DNA of 11,661 nucleotides. Source: Chitinispirillaceae bacterium (GTDB lineage Bacteria; Fibrobacterota; Chitinivibrionia; Chitinivibrionales; Chitinispirillaceae). Of the stretch, positions 1 through 7,859 are shown one piece after another. A program made the translations under genes and the position numbers. Under the pieces are notes generated by a model. That model saw only the letters and a program-made list of their open reading frames with translations. It was not told the origin of the DNA and did no database searches. The DNA is taken from positions 1-11,661 of the forward strand of contig JAFGOU010000574.1 of assembly GCA_016926315.1 (NCBI GenBank). The letters run 5' to 3'. The stretch's first letter is position 1. Each line of letters starts with the position of its first letter.

Positions 1-683
1 GACATGGGATACGACGAAATGAAATTGCACCCGCCGGCCAGCGCGCCGATGCTGACGGCGTCGGAACCGTACAGGAGGCGGTCGTTCGCAACCCGGGCGC
101 GTGAGGGGACTGCGCAGTGCAGCCCTCCTTCCCTGCGCACGTTTTCGCCTGCTTCGTATCCCGCGCCGAATGCCCTCTCGTTCTTCGACAGGGTTTCGTT
201 ATCTTGCCGCTTGATATTTTTTTTCAGTATTTCAAGTGCGAGGGAGCGGTCGAAACAGAGAAGCGCGCAGAGCATTCCCAGCACCACGGTATTAAGAAAA
301 ATGCCACCCCCGCTCTCCTTTGCCATGCCGGCCAGGGGGACAGGATGTACCCGGTCACGGGAGCGAAAATCCTCATCGATCGCGGATTCGTCGCCGATGA
401 TGGTGGTGGCGCCGCTTATTCTCGGGGCGATCCTGCGCAGACCGCCCTTTTGCAGCGAAATGGCGACGTCGATCCGGTCGACAAACGCGCAACACGGTTT
501 CGAGGAGATGCGGATCTCGGTGGTGTTGTTCCCGCCGCGGATGCGGGACATGAATTCGGTATAGGTGAAAACGTGAAACCCGCTCGCCTTCGCGGTCTTC
601 GCAAAGACGACCTCCAGGGTCTTGAGTCCCTGACCGGCTTCGCCGGACAGGACAACGGAAAGGTCATACGGCATAACGGCCAT
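1..683 (-). CDS. 2-oxoacid:acceptor oxidoreductase alpha subunit, gamma-alpha fused type (partial)
   Basis: This is the N-terminal 227 codons of an enzyme that oxidatively decarboxylates a 2-oxoacid (2-oxoglutarate or similar) to an acyl-CoA and passes electrons to ferredoxin in the cytoplasm. Residues about 6-185 form the gamma domain: the nucleotide-type glycine motif SGEAGQG (13-19), the family motif SRIRGGNN (46-53), and a KNERAFGAGYE segment (167-177) typical of the end of this domain. From about 205 the alpha domain begins (GSDAVSIGALAGG, then SSYPM), matching the order in KorA-type fused subunits. It runs off the left edge, so the rest of the alpha domain and the usual thiamine-diphosphate beta subunit are not visible. 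The start at 683 is chosen because GGAG lies 6 bases upstream; an in-frame ATG at 695 has a weaker site. Substrate cannot be decided here; KorA is the closest label. Confidence 0.88.
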   Translation of the reverse strand, partial: MAVMPYDLSVVLSGEAGQGLKTLEVVFAKTAKASGFHVFTYTEFMSRIRGGNNTTEIRISSKPCCAFVDRIDVAISLQKGGLRRIAPRISGATTIIGDESAIDEDFRSRDRVHPVPLAGMAKESGGGIFLNTVVLGMLCALLCFDRSLALEILKKNIKRQDNETLSKNERAFGAGYEAGENVRREGGLHCAVPSRARVANDRLLYGSDAVSIGALAGGCNFISSYPM

Positions 684-1019
684 CGGTTTCTCCATTCCGG
701 CCAATGATTCACTGCGGTTTTTCGCCGATGCGCAAAAAAGTCCGGCAGACCATGAAATTCAGATAAATATATATGTAAAACCCCTGGTTGTTCAGCACTT
801 TGAATAGAAACAGGACGGGCGGGCCGAACCGACTTGGCTGATTCCCCGATCCGTATTTTTTGAAAAATGGTGGTAAAGTCAAAGGCACAACGCCGCGCCG
901 TTAGCGCGAAGAAATTCCACTCCGCAGCGCCGCCGCGCCTTCGCCACCCTACCCACCTCTCCCCGGCACTATTCATTTTTATATCTTTCGCACCCGTTGA
1001 CGAAAGGACCTGAAGCGGC
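684..1019. other. Divergent intergenic region, no gene seen
   Basis: This 336-base stretch separates the leftward oxidoreductase gene from the rightward RidA-fold gene, so it should hold promoters for both. The part from about 740 to 880 is clearly AT-richer than its surroundings, and the part from about 885 to 965 is very GC-rich with repeated CGCCGCGCC-like runs. Reading frames crossing it look like antisense shadows and show no recognisable protein motif. No convincing sigma-70 promoter was found on the plus strand. Just before the right-hand gene, AAAGGACCT (1003-1011) serves as its ribosome-binding site. Confidence 0.6.
766..795 (-). promoter_or_regulatory. Weak promoter candidate for the oxidoreductase gene
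   Basis: Read on the minus strand, CTGAAC (790-795) is followed after 18 bases by TATATT (766-771). The -10 element matches the sigma-70 consensus at five of six positions but the -35 at only three. It would give a leader of about 75 bases before the ATG at 683. The AT-rich setting makes chance matches likely. Confidence 0.25.
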
Positions 1020-2201
1020 ATGCTGACCACGACGATCATTGATGATGCCACCCGCTGTTCGCGATTTTCCACAGCCGCAGGCTTTGACGAACACTTCTGT
1101 GCGATCACAACCGACGCTGCCGTTCCCTTCAATGCCGCCCTTGACGGGCTTGTCCGCCGGTATGACGCGGCGCTTTCCCAATGCGGTCTTTCCGACTCCA
1201 CCGCGGTATTCTCCCGCCTGTTTGTCAGCGATATCCTGAACCGGAAAGATTCCGTGATCGGTTCGCCGCTTTTCGAACGCTTTGCCAACGGCGCGATATC
1301 GCTTGTCGAGCAGAAGCCGCTCGTGGGAGGTCCCCTCGCGCTGCTCTCGTACCATATCGCCAATACCCCCGCCGCTCCGACGCGAAAAAAGGTGCATCGC
1401 CATGGCGGCGACCTGAGCAACACGCTCCTGCTTAAGGGCCGCACCTGCTCGCTTTTCGTGACCGCAAATGCCACCGGCAGCGGGCCGTTCGACGCGGCCT
1501 CCCAGACAAAAGATGTTTTCGAATCGATTGCAGCATCCGTCAGCCGCAACGGCCTTGATTTCCGCAATGACGCGATCAGGACCTGGGTGTTCGTGCGCGA
1601 CATCGACAACCATTACACCGGAATGGTTGACGCGCGCAGGGAGTTCTTCGCCCGGCACGGACTTAACGATTCGACCCGCTACCTCGCCAGCACCGGCATC
1701 GGCGGCTCCTTTTTTTCCCCTGAAAAAGCCGTTTCCGTTGATTCGCTGTCAATAGGCGGGCTTGCAGCGGGCCAGATCGTACGAATGGAAGCGCCCGGCC
1801 ATCTCTCCCCGACCATTCTTTATGGCGTCACGTTTGAGCGGGGACTGCGGGTACGGTTCGGCGACCGGTCCCACCTGCATATCTCCGGCACGGCCAGCAT
1901 CGACCGCAAGGGGGAGGTGCTGTATCGAGGCGATGCCGAAAAACAGGCCATGCGCACGCTCGACAACATACATGCGCTTCTTGTCGAACAGGGCGCATCG
2001 ATCAATGACCTGGCGTACCTGATTGTATATATCAGGGACCGCAACGACAAAACACCGGTTGAAGCCGTTTTGAAAGAAAGGGTGCCTCCGGCTACCCCGT
2101 GCGTCATAACCGAAGCCCCGGTCTGCCGGCCCTCCTGGCTCGTGGAAATAGAGGGAATGGCCATTATCCCTGACGACACCGGTTTCCCGCCGTTTTTATA
2201 A
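1020..2201 (+). CDS. RidA/YjgF-fold protein with chorismatase (FkbO/Hyg5)-like architecture
   Basis: A 393-aa predicted soluble protein with no signal peptide. The C-terminal part, about residues 265-385, reads as a RidA/YjgF domain: SGTASID (289-295), GDAEKQ (304-309), an NIHALLVEQGAS helix and the closing strand LVEIEGMAI (374-382). The region before it (about 40-115 and 140-230) also looks RidA-like, including RTWVFVRDID (187-196) and STGIGGS (224-230). This order, with a TGIG segment followed by SPT and then SGTASI, resembles the FkbO/Hyg5 chorismatases, which hydrolyse chorismate with a RidA-like fold. The canonical RidA arginine seven residues before the VEIE strand is replaced by valine; CR lies at 369-370 instead, so ordinary enamine deaminase activity is doubtful. 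It is longer than typical chorismatases (about 340 aa, from memory). AAAGGA lies 11 bases before the ATG. It appears to lead an operon with the envelope genes 42 bp downstream. Fold is fairly certain; the reaction is not. Confidence 0.75.
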   Translation: MLTTTIIDDATRCSRFSTAAGFDEHFCAITTDAAVPFNAALDGLVRRYDAALSQCGLSDSTAVFSRLFVSDILNRKDSVIGSPLFERFANGAISLVEQKPLVGGPLALLSYHIANTPAAPTRKKVHRHGGDLSNTLLLKGRTCSLFVTANATGSGPFDAASQTKDVFESIAASVSRNGLDFRNDAIRTWVFVRDIDNHYTGMVDARREFFARHGLNDSTRYLASTGIGGSFFSPEKAVSVDSLSIGGLAAGQIVRMEAPGHLSPTILYGVTFERGLRVRFGDRSHLHISGTASIDRKGEVLYRGDAEKQAMRTLDNIHALLVEQGASINDLAYLIVYIRDRNDKTPVEAVLKERVPPATPCVITEAPVCRPSWLVEIEGMAIIPDDTGFPPFL

Positions 2202-2243
2202 CGCTCACGTGCAGCCCGGTGCCTGACTTCAGCAAAGGAACCT

Positions 2244-5200
2244 ATGAACCATCCCGTCACGCTTCTCGCCTTCCTGCTCCTGGCGCTCCCCTGTTCCCTC
2301 CATGCGCGGAACCAGATCGTCACCGAACACTACGTCGTGGTCTTCGAAAACGGCAACGAGTTTTTTGCCAACGAGGTTGTTGACGTTGCCGAAGAAATAT
2401 GGTCCAGTCTCGCCACGGCGTACGACATCTTTGACCGCTACCAGAAGATCTACCTCTACATTCTCGATCCGGGCGATTACGCCAACGGGTTTGCCATTGC
2501 GAACAAGAACACCGTGACGGTCTACACGACCAACCTGAACGCCGGCATCCGGGGAACCTCCAACTGGATCCGCAACGTGGTCACCCACGAACTGGCGCAC
2601 GTATTTTCCCTCAAGGCCGCTTCCAAGAGCATGCTGTTCGACAACGTTTCGCTTCAGAGCTGGTCGCGTTTCAGAAACCCGGACTGGGCCGTGCAGGCGC
2701 GGTACTGGAACCTGCTCGCTCCGATGTGGTGGATCGAAGGGATCGCCCAGTACGAGGCGTACCGCAACCGCAACGATTTGTGGGACAGCCATCGCGACAT
2801 GTTCCTGCGCATGGCTACGCTTGAAAACGATCTGCTCGACTATGTGGAAATGGGCACGTTCGGCAACAGAAACGGTTTTTACGAGGAGATGGTCTACAAC
2901 CAGGGGTACTCCATGGTGTTGTACATGGATTCGGTCTTCGGGACACACCGGGTGCATGAGACGGCAAAGGCGAAATCATACTTCAACTTCAACGGTACGC
3001 TTGAAAAAGTGACCGGCAGGAGCGGCGAAACGATTTACCGCGGATGGAAAAAAACACTCCGGGAAAAATACGGCACAACCGCCGCGGCCATCACCCCGCG
3101 GCTGCATGAAGGAACGCCGTTCTTCGACGGCGGTTTCTGGGACCAGTTCCCCGTCATATCGCCCGACAACGGCAGCTGCGCCTTTGTTTCCAATAAAGGG
3201 TACGATGTCCGTTACCCGCACCTGTTCATCTTTGATAAGCGGCTGAAAACGTCCACCCGCCTGCTCAAGGAGGACCAGACCGTCGATTCGCGCGTACAGT
3301 GGTTTCCCGACGGCAACACGCTCCTCTATTCGCGCTGGAACTCCCGGGCCGCCTACCTTGACATTTACAAATATGACGTCGCACGGCGGACGGAAAAAGC
3401 GATCACCTGGCACGCGCGCGCCATGGACCCGGCGCTGTCGGGCGACGGCAAAACCATCGCCTACATCGAAAACAACGGCGGCATGCAGAATCTGGTGCTG
3501 ATCGACGCCGACGGCAGGAACCGTCGCCAGCTTACCAATTTCGCCAACGGAACGCAGCTTTTCTCCCCCTGCTGGTCCCCCGACAATCACTCCATCGTTC
3601 TCGGCATCTATAACGGCGCTGACCGCGATATCGCGCAGGTATGTGCACTGGCAGCGCCCCTCGATAAAAAACGCAAGCTGACCGACACCGTCTTTTTTCC
3701 CGAATCCCTGAGCTTCGGGGACGACCTGGAGTTTCGCCTCCTCGTGCATTCGACCGCCGATGAACGCGACCCCTGCCTCTCCAGGGACGGGAAAACGCTC
3801 TACTACTCCTCCGACCGCACCGGCGTTTTTAATATATACATGATGAATCTCGCGACGGGAAAAACCGAACAGGTGACGAACGTGCTTGGTGGCGCGTTTC
3901 ACCCCTCCGTTGACCGCGACAACGCATTTCTGTACTACACCGGTTTTCATGCGGCAGATTACAGCATTTACACGGTCGCTGTCGAGGGCGTACAGGAGGT
4001 CGTGGTGGAAAACGTCGGGCGGGAGTATGCAAAACGCATTCGACGCCCCTACCTCTTTTCCGCCGGCGCCGATGACGGAACCGGCAGGCTGAAACCTTAC
4101 CAGTATCCGCTTTCCCCCTATAAACCCGCCTATACCATGTGGGACATCAGCCCGTTTCTGAACTTCTCCCCCGCCTATATCACCGACAGCATCGGTGACG
4201 CGCAGATACGGGGCGGCATGCAGTTTCTGTTCGGCGAGCTGTCGGGCCGTGCCAGCCTCCTGGGATATGCCTACGGCGGTAAATCACCGAAAAGCAAAGC
4301 CGGATTATCGTGGGGCGGCGGGATGCTTGCCGACATCAGACTGCCCCGGATCATGGGCCAGGACCGGATATACCTGCCGTCGCTCACGACTTTCGGCGGA
4401 CTCGACGAGATCCGCGATGTCGAACAGCTCAGGCCGCAGGCGATCGATGCACAACGCGAGCCCTACCAGTCGCTTCTCTATCTGCCCGGCGAAACCGGGA
4501 GACCGGATACGTTTGTTGCCCAGTACGTCGATTATGCGGACGGGTCGTTCAGCTCGGCACAGCGATTCGAAGACATCGGGATAAGCGGGGGTCTCAGGTT
4601 CAACGAGTGGAACCGCCTCGATGCCGATATCTCGCGACGGAGCGTTTCGTTCAGCGGAAGCCTGCTGGATGCAACGATCCGGTCCGAGATACGGGCCTTT
4701 GCCCTGGCGAACCCGTTTGAGGCACGCGGGGCGCGCGATATCACCAACCAGGTTCTTAACGATTCACGTCCGTCAACATGGCTTGACGACGTCATCAGGG
4801 AATACAGCGTTACGCTCGATCCGCTCACCTTTCTTGACGAATACAAGGATTTCCTGGTGTACCGCGATTTCAGAACCGGGCTCACCTGGTCGTATACAAA
4901 CATCAGGCCGGCGCAGGTTCTGCCGCTGCGGGCGGATCTTTTTTCAGCCCGCGCGGGACTTTCCGGCAGCACCTACTCGCTCGGGGCGGTCGGCACGGGA
5001 AGCGACACCCTTTTTTCGCCTCATGGCGCGACGACGCCGCAATTCATCTTCAGCAAACGACCCGACGGCACGCCGACCGCCTTCATGGTCCCGCTCTTGC
5101 AGCAGGAAAACTTCTCCAGCATCGAACTCAGCGCCCTGGAACGATTCCCCCTCTGGGGCAGCAAACGGCATGTGGCAACGGCAACCGCTTTCTTCGGCAC

Positions 5201-5828
5201 GCTCGACAGGAAACTGCCTGAACTGGGCAGCGTCTACCCGCTCCAGTACCGCGCCGGCATGTTTTTAAGCGCCTATCCCTACTCGTTCGATCCGATCGAC
5301 ACCGCCACGGTCGTGGACAGCTTTTTCGTCCCGGTGGTGAGGGGAATGTCTGCCGATACGGGATTTGTCACCACCCGCAGGATGGTCGATGCGATTGAAC
5401 GCGACATCCTATGGGGCAACAGGATCATGTACCTTAACGCATCGTATACGTTCGAACTCGCACGGGGGATCACGTTCAAACCCCTCGGGCTTCTGCTGCA
5501 GGGCGTGTATGCCACGGCTTTTGCCGAAGGCGCGGCGCTCTGGAACAGCGACCTGGGCGTATTCTCGTTCCAGGAGATTCTCGGCATCGACCGGCCGGAC
5601 GATTTTTCCCGCATCGGAAAATCCTACCTGAAAGACGCGGGACTGCGTCTCGACCTGCCGTTTGTTCTGTTCGAGAACTGGAACGCCTTTTTCTCGTTCA
5701 CCTGGGCCTGCCGCCTGAGCCTCGATGACAAAATTTACGGAATCGACTACGACCGCCAGGGGCGGCCATCGCGCATCCGGCGTCTCGATAAAAACCGGTA
5801 TTCCTTCACGCTCGTGTTTACCAATTGA
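2244..5828 (+). CDS. Exported HExxH peptidase-like / TolB-type propeller / outer-membrane beta-barrel protein
   Basis: A 1194-aa protein in three parts. Residues 1-21 are a signal peptide with a leucine-rich core and a likely cut after LHA. Residues about 25-280 resemble a gluzincin-type (peptidase MA-like) metallopeptidase: HELAH (115-119) supplies two zinc histidines and the catalytic glutamate, and WWIEG (162-166) places E165 as a likely third ligand. Residues about 297-580 hold six TolB/PD40-like blades, seen as repeated SPDN, FPDGNTLLYS, SGDGKTIAY, SPDNHS and SRDGKTLYYSSD units. From about 630 to the end the chain alternates short amphipathic strands with polar turns and finishes in YSFTLVFTN, as expected for an outer-membrane barrel. 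AAAGGA sits four bases before the ATG. The 36-bp gap to the lipoprotein gene suggests co-transcription and perhaps a complex. Substrate is unknown; the peptidase could also be a binding domain only. Domain order is well supported, function is not. Confidence 0.85.
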   Translation: MNHPVTLLAFLLLALPCSLHARNQIVTEHYVVVFENGNEFFANEVVDVAEEIWSSLATAYDIFDRYQKIYLYILDPGDYANGFAIANKNTVTVYTTNLNAGIRGTSNWIRNVVTHELAHVFSLKAASKSMLFDNVSLQSWSRFRNPDWAVQARYWNLLAPMWWIEGIAQYEAYRNRNDLWDSHRDMFLRMATLENDLLDYVEMGTFGNRNGFYEEMVYNQGYSMVLYMDSVFGTHRVHETAKAKSYFNFNGTLEKVTGRSGETIYRGWKKTLREKYGTTAAAITPRLHEGTPFFDGGFWDQFPVISPDNGSCAFVSNKGYDVRYPHLFIFDKRLKTSTRLLKEDQTVDSRVQWFPDGNTLLYSRWNSRAAYLDIYKYDVARRTEKAITWHARAMDPALSGDGKTIAYIENNGGMQNLVLIDADGRNRRQLTNFANGTQLFSPCWSPDNHSIVLGIYNGADRDIAQVCALAAPLDKKRKLTDTVFFPESLSFGDDLEFRLLVHSTADERDPCLSRDGKTLYYSSDRTGVFNIYMMNLATGKTEQVTNVLGGAFHPSVDRDNAFLYYTGFHAADYSIYTVAVEGVQEVVVENVGREYAKRIRRPYLFSAGADDGTGRLKPYQYPLSPYKPAYTMWDISPFLNFSPAYITDSIGDAQIRGGMQFLFGELSGRASLLGYAYGGKSPKSKAGLSWGGGMLADIRLPRIMGQDRIYLPSLTTFGGLDEIRDVEQLRPQAIDAQREPYQSLLYLPGETGRPDTFVAQYVDYADGSFSSAQRFEDIGISGGLRFNEWNRLDADISRRSVSFSGSLLDATIRSEIRAFALANPFEARGARDITNQVLNDSRPSTWLDDVIREYSVTLDPLTFLDEYKDFLVYRDFRTGLTWSYTNIRPAQVLPLRADLFSARAGLSGSTYSLGAVGTGSDTLFSPHGATTPQFIFSKRPDGTPTAFMVPLLQQENFSSIELSALERFPLWGSKRHVATATAFFGTLDRKLPELGSVYPLQYRAGMFLSAYPYSFDPIDTATVVDSFFVPVVRGMSADTGFVTTRRMVDAIERDILWGNRIMYLNASYTFELARGITFKPLGLLLQGVYATAFAEGAALWNSDLGVFSFQEILGIDRPDDFSRIGKSYLKDAGLRLDLPFVLFENWNAFFSFTWACRLSLDDKIYGIDYDRQGRPSRIRRLDKNRYSFTLVFTN

Positions 5829-5851
5829 GCGGCGTCATGGCGACCGCTCCG

Positions 5852-5864
5852 GAAAGGACCTTTC
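5852..5864 (+). promoter_or_regulatory. Palindromic ribosome-binding site of the lipoprotein gene
   Basis: GAAAGG and CCTTTC flank a single A, ending directly at the ATG at 5865. The left arm contains the ribosome-binding sequence AAAGGA (5853-5858), six bases from the start. The short centre would only allow a four-pair GAAA/TTTC hairpin in RNA, so any effect on translation would be mild. Confidence 0.4.
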
Positions 5865-6956
5865 ATGCAACCCACACGTACGTTTCTTCGAATGCTCTTC
5901 GTCGTGAGCGCGATCTCGCTCGCATTTATGGCCGTATCGTGCGAACAAGGCGTTGAAACCATCTCGTACGTTACCGATACGGTACGCACCACGGACACGT
6001 TCAGGATCAAGGACACGCTCATCCGGTTCGATACCCTGCGAGACACGGCGCGGATACCGATCGGCACGGTATCGCCCTATCAACTGTTCGGCGTTCTGAT
6101 CGACGGGCTTCGCGGCGATACCGGAACCGTTCCGGACAGCACCTGCGGCTACCTTTCGCTCTCATCGCGGCCGGCCATGCGCACTGCACTGGTACACTAT
6201 GGAAGCCATCCGCTTGCCTATACCGGCAACCAGAACATGATCACCTTCTTTGAAGGATATAACACGAGCACCAGGCTTTTCCCCACGCTTGCCAGCGCCC
6301 AGTATGAAGGATATTTCAGGGAGCCGTCGAAGACCGTCACCTGCTCGGTGCGCCTCCCCTATTATCCAACCGACACTTCGACCGGGCTTTCGTTCGACTC
6401 GGTCGCCGGAAGCGTAACGTTTCCTGCCATCCTCGACAGCCTGTCCTTTTTCGATGCCCAGGGAAGGCCATACGACTCGGTTGATATACTGACCGTCGAG
6501 AACCCGAAAAGCATCAGGCTTGACAGCGATCTCATGGTCAGATGGGAAAGCATCGGCGCCGATTGGTATGGAGTCCAGTGCATCAGGTATATCCTTTTCA
6601 GTCAGAACGCCTACGCAACGTTTGACACCTTCACGCTCGATACGCAGATCGTCATCCCGCACTCGTTCTTCTACCAGGACTCGCTTACCGATAAGGAAAA
6701 ACAGTATGATGCGCTCATCGTCACGGTCGTGCCGGTCAGCGGTCCGGCTCCCGCCACCTGGGACAGCTCCCTCTCATTCGGGGGCAAAGGGTATCTTTTC
6801 GCACTCCACTACGACAATGTTTACGGCGCCCTGAACGTCCTCGGAGACCCGGAGGCGATCCGCGGCATGAGTAAGCGGACAGCCACGGCAATGACGCTTA
6901 ATCTGCCGCATCCGGCCGGCATGCTGACCAGGCTGTTTGGAACCTGCAAACCGTAA
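5865..6956 (+). CDS. Predicted lipoprotein of unknown function with an N-terminal Asp-Thr hexad repeat
   Basis: A 363-aa protein that I do not recognise. It begins with a basic stretch (MQPTRTFLR) and a hydrophobic segment (11-25) ending in AVSC, a lipobox that is slightly unusual in having alanine at -3; C26 would be lipidated. Residues 36-61 are a strict six-residue repeat with Asp-Thr at 38, 44, 50, 56 and a last one at 60, likely an extended stalk linking the lipid anchor to the folded part. Residues about 210-290 (MVRWESIGADWYGV and following strands) look beta-rich and could be a fibronectin-III-like or other immunoglobulin-like fold, but this is only an impression. Its AAAGGA site is six bases from the ATG. 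It follows the barrel protein by 36 bp, so an accessory role to that protein at the outer membrane is the natural inference. No catalytic motif was seen. Confidence 0.8.
   Translation: MQPTRTFLRMLFVVSAISLAFMAVSCEQGVETISYVTDTVRTTDTFRIKDTLIRFDTLRDTARIPIGTVSPYQLFGVLIDGLRGDTGTVPDSTCGYLSLSSRPAMRTALVHYGSHPLAYTGNQNMITFFEGYNTSTRLFPTLASAQYEGYFREPSKTVTCSVRLPYYPTDTSTGLSFDSVAGSVTFPAILDSLSFFDAQGRPYDSVDILTVENPKSIRLDSDLMVRWESIGADWYGVQCIRYILFSQNAYATFDTFTLDTQIVIPHSFFYQDSLTDKEKQYDALIVTVVPVSGPAPATWDSSLSFGGKGYLFALHYDNVYGALNVLGDPEAIRGMSKRTATAMTLNLPHPAGMLTRLFGTCKP
5970..6047 (+). repeat. In-frame 18-base repeat encoding xxDTxx units
   Basis: Four successive six-residue units, VTDTVR, TTDTFR, IKDTLI and RFDTLR, followed by a final DT, lie inside the lipoprotein gene right after the lipobox. 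The Asp-Thr pair is fixed while the DNA around it varies between units (GATACG, GACACG, GATACC), so the pattern is kept at protein level and is not a recent slippage product. Confidence 0.75.
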
Positions 6957-6973
6957 CGTTCCTGCGGGTTTTA
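6941..6973 (+). terminator. Possible terminator after the lipoprotein gene
   Basis: AACCTGC (6941-6947) can pair with GCGGGTT (6964-6970), seven pairs including one G-U, across a 16-base loop, and the right arm runs into TTTTAT. It overlaps the stop codons of both convergent genes. The long loop and short T run make this a weak call. Confidence 0.3.
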
Positions 6974-7822
6974 TCTCACGAAGACATCGCTAAGTTCTTC
7001 AATCCGCGCCTGGTTTTCCGCCTCGGTTTCTGCGATAATGCGCAGTCGTTCCGGCGGAAGCCGCACCGCTAAAAGCGCCGATGGGTCGAGCGGCGGGGCG
7101 ATTTCGTTCTCATGCGTCGCCGCACCGATAAGGTGGGACATCACGTCCGCCACGTGGATGAAGGAAACGAACGGGGCGCCCGGGCCCGCAGCGTCAGGGC
7201 TGTGATGCCGCGCGATCGCGGCTGAGAGCAAGGGCGGAAACCCCCACTGGTCGGCGAGCAGCGCTCCCACGACCGTATGAGAACGGTTTTCCTCCTCTGC
7301 GGCAAAAAAAGGCTTGCCCTCCGCCGCAGCCCGTTCGCCGGCCAGCCGGATCGTTTCACCGTCGTACGCGGCAAGCACGAGTTTGCCGATATCGTGAAGA
7401 ATGGCCGCCGAAAACAGCTCCTGTTCGTCAACAGCAACGTAGCGTTTCAGATGACGGCCGATGGATTCCGCGATCAGCGCCGCCATCGTTGAGTGGCGCC
7501 AGAACCGTTCGAGGGACAGCGACGCACCGGCCCTGTCGCTGGGCAGCCCGGAAAACTGCGACACCAGCACGAGCGTCTGCACGCGTTTGAGCCCGATCAG
7601 CACCAGCGCGTTCTGCAGCGACGCGACCGTCCGCGGCATGCCGATATACGCCGAGTTGGCAAGCCGCAGGATCTTTCCCGCGATGGCCGGGTCGAACCTG
7701 ACCGCCTCAACCACCTGTTCCATCGACGACGCCGGATTTGCCACGACCGCGCTGATGCGGCGCAGTACCGGCGACGGCGTAGGAAGGGTCGTAATATTTT
7801 TTATAAACGGCAGGTGTTCCAC
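6971..7822 (-). CDS. HDOD-domain protein (second of a tandem pair)
   Basis: A 283-aa cytoplasmic protein. An HDOD domain covers about residues 14-210: LPTPSPVL at the start, the helix FDPAIAGKILRLANSAYIGMP (43-63) that is the family hallmark, and AAILHDIGKL (139-148) with an intact H143-D144 pair, then RHH (205-207). HDOD proteins are mostly regulatory or scaffold proteins in signalling, and many lack the metal-dependent phosphohydrolase activity of true HD domains, so the intact HD pair does not prove catalysis. Residues after 210 are a short helical tail with no effector domain. The start is a GTG at 7822 with AAGGGG five bases upstream; longer in-frame versions would run back into the preceding gene and have no domain support. 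It is 37 bp downstream of a close paralogue and ends head-to-head with the lipoprotein gene, 14 bases away. Confidence 0.85.
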   Translation of the reverse strand: MEHLPFIKNITTLPTPSPVLRRISAVVANPASSMEQVVEAVRFDPAIAGKILRLANSAYIGMPRTVASLQNALVLIGLKRVQTLVLVSQFSGLPSDRAGASLSLERFWRHSTMAALIAESIGRHLKRYVAVDEQELFSAAILHDIGKLVLAAYDGETIRLAGERAAAEGKPFFAAEEENRSHTVVGALLADQWGFPPLLSAAIARHHSPDAAGPGAPFVSFIHVADVMSHLIGAATHENEIAPPLDPSALLAVRLPPERLRIIAETEAENQARIEELSDVFVR

Positions 7823-7859
7823 AGACGCCCCTTTGGAGGCACGGCATACCGGAATCCGG

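Noticed and set aside
885..965. GC-rich repeated CGCCGCGCC-like runs as a repeat array
   Set aside because: The units are short, irregular and not evenly spaced; they look like local base bias.
416..1609. Long minus-strand reading frame of 397 codons across the divergent intergenic region and the RidA-fold gene
   Set aside because: It is antisense to two genes with clear family motifs, its composition is rich in Arg, Ser and Pro as expected for a shadow frame, and no motif was found.
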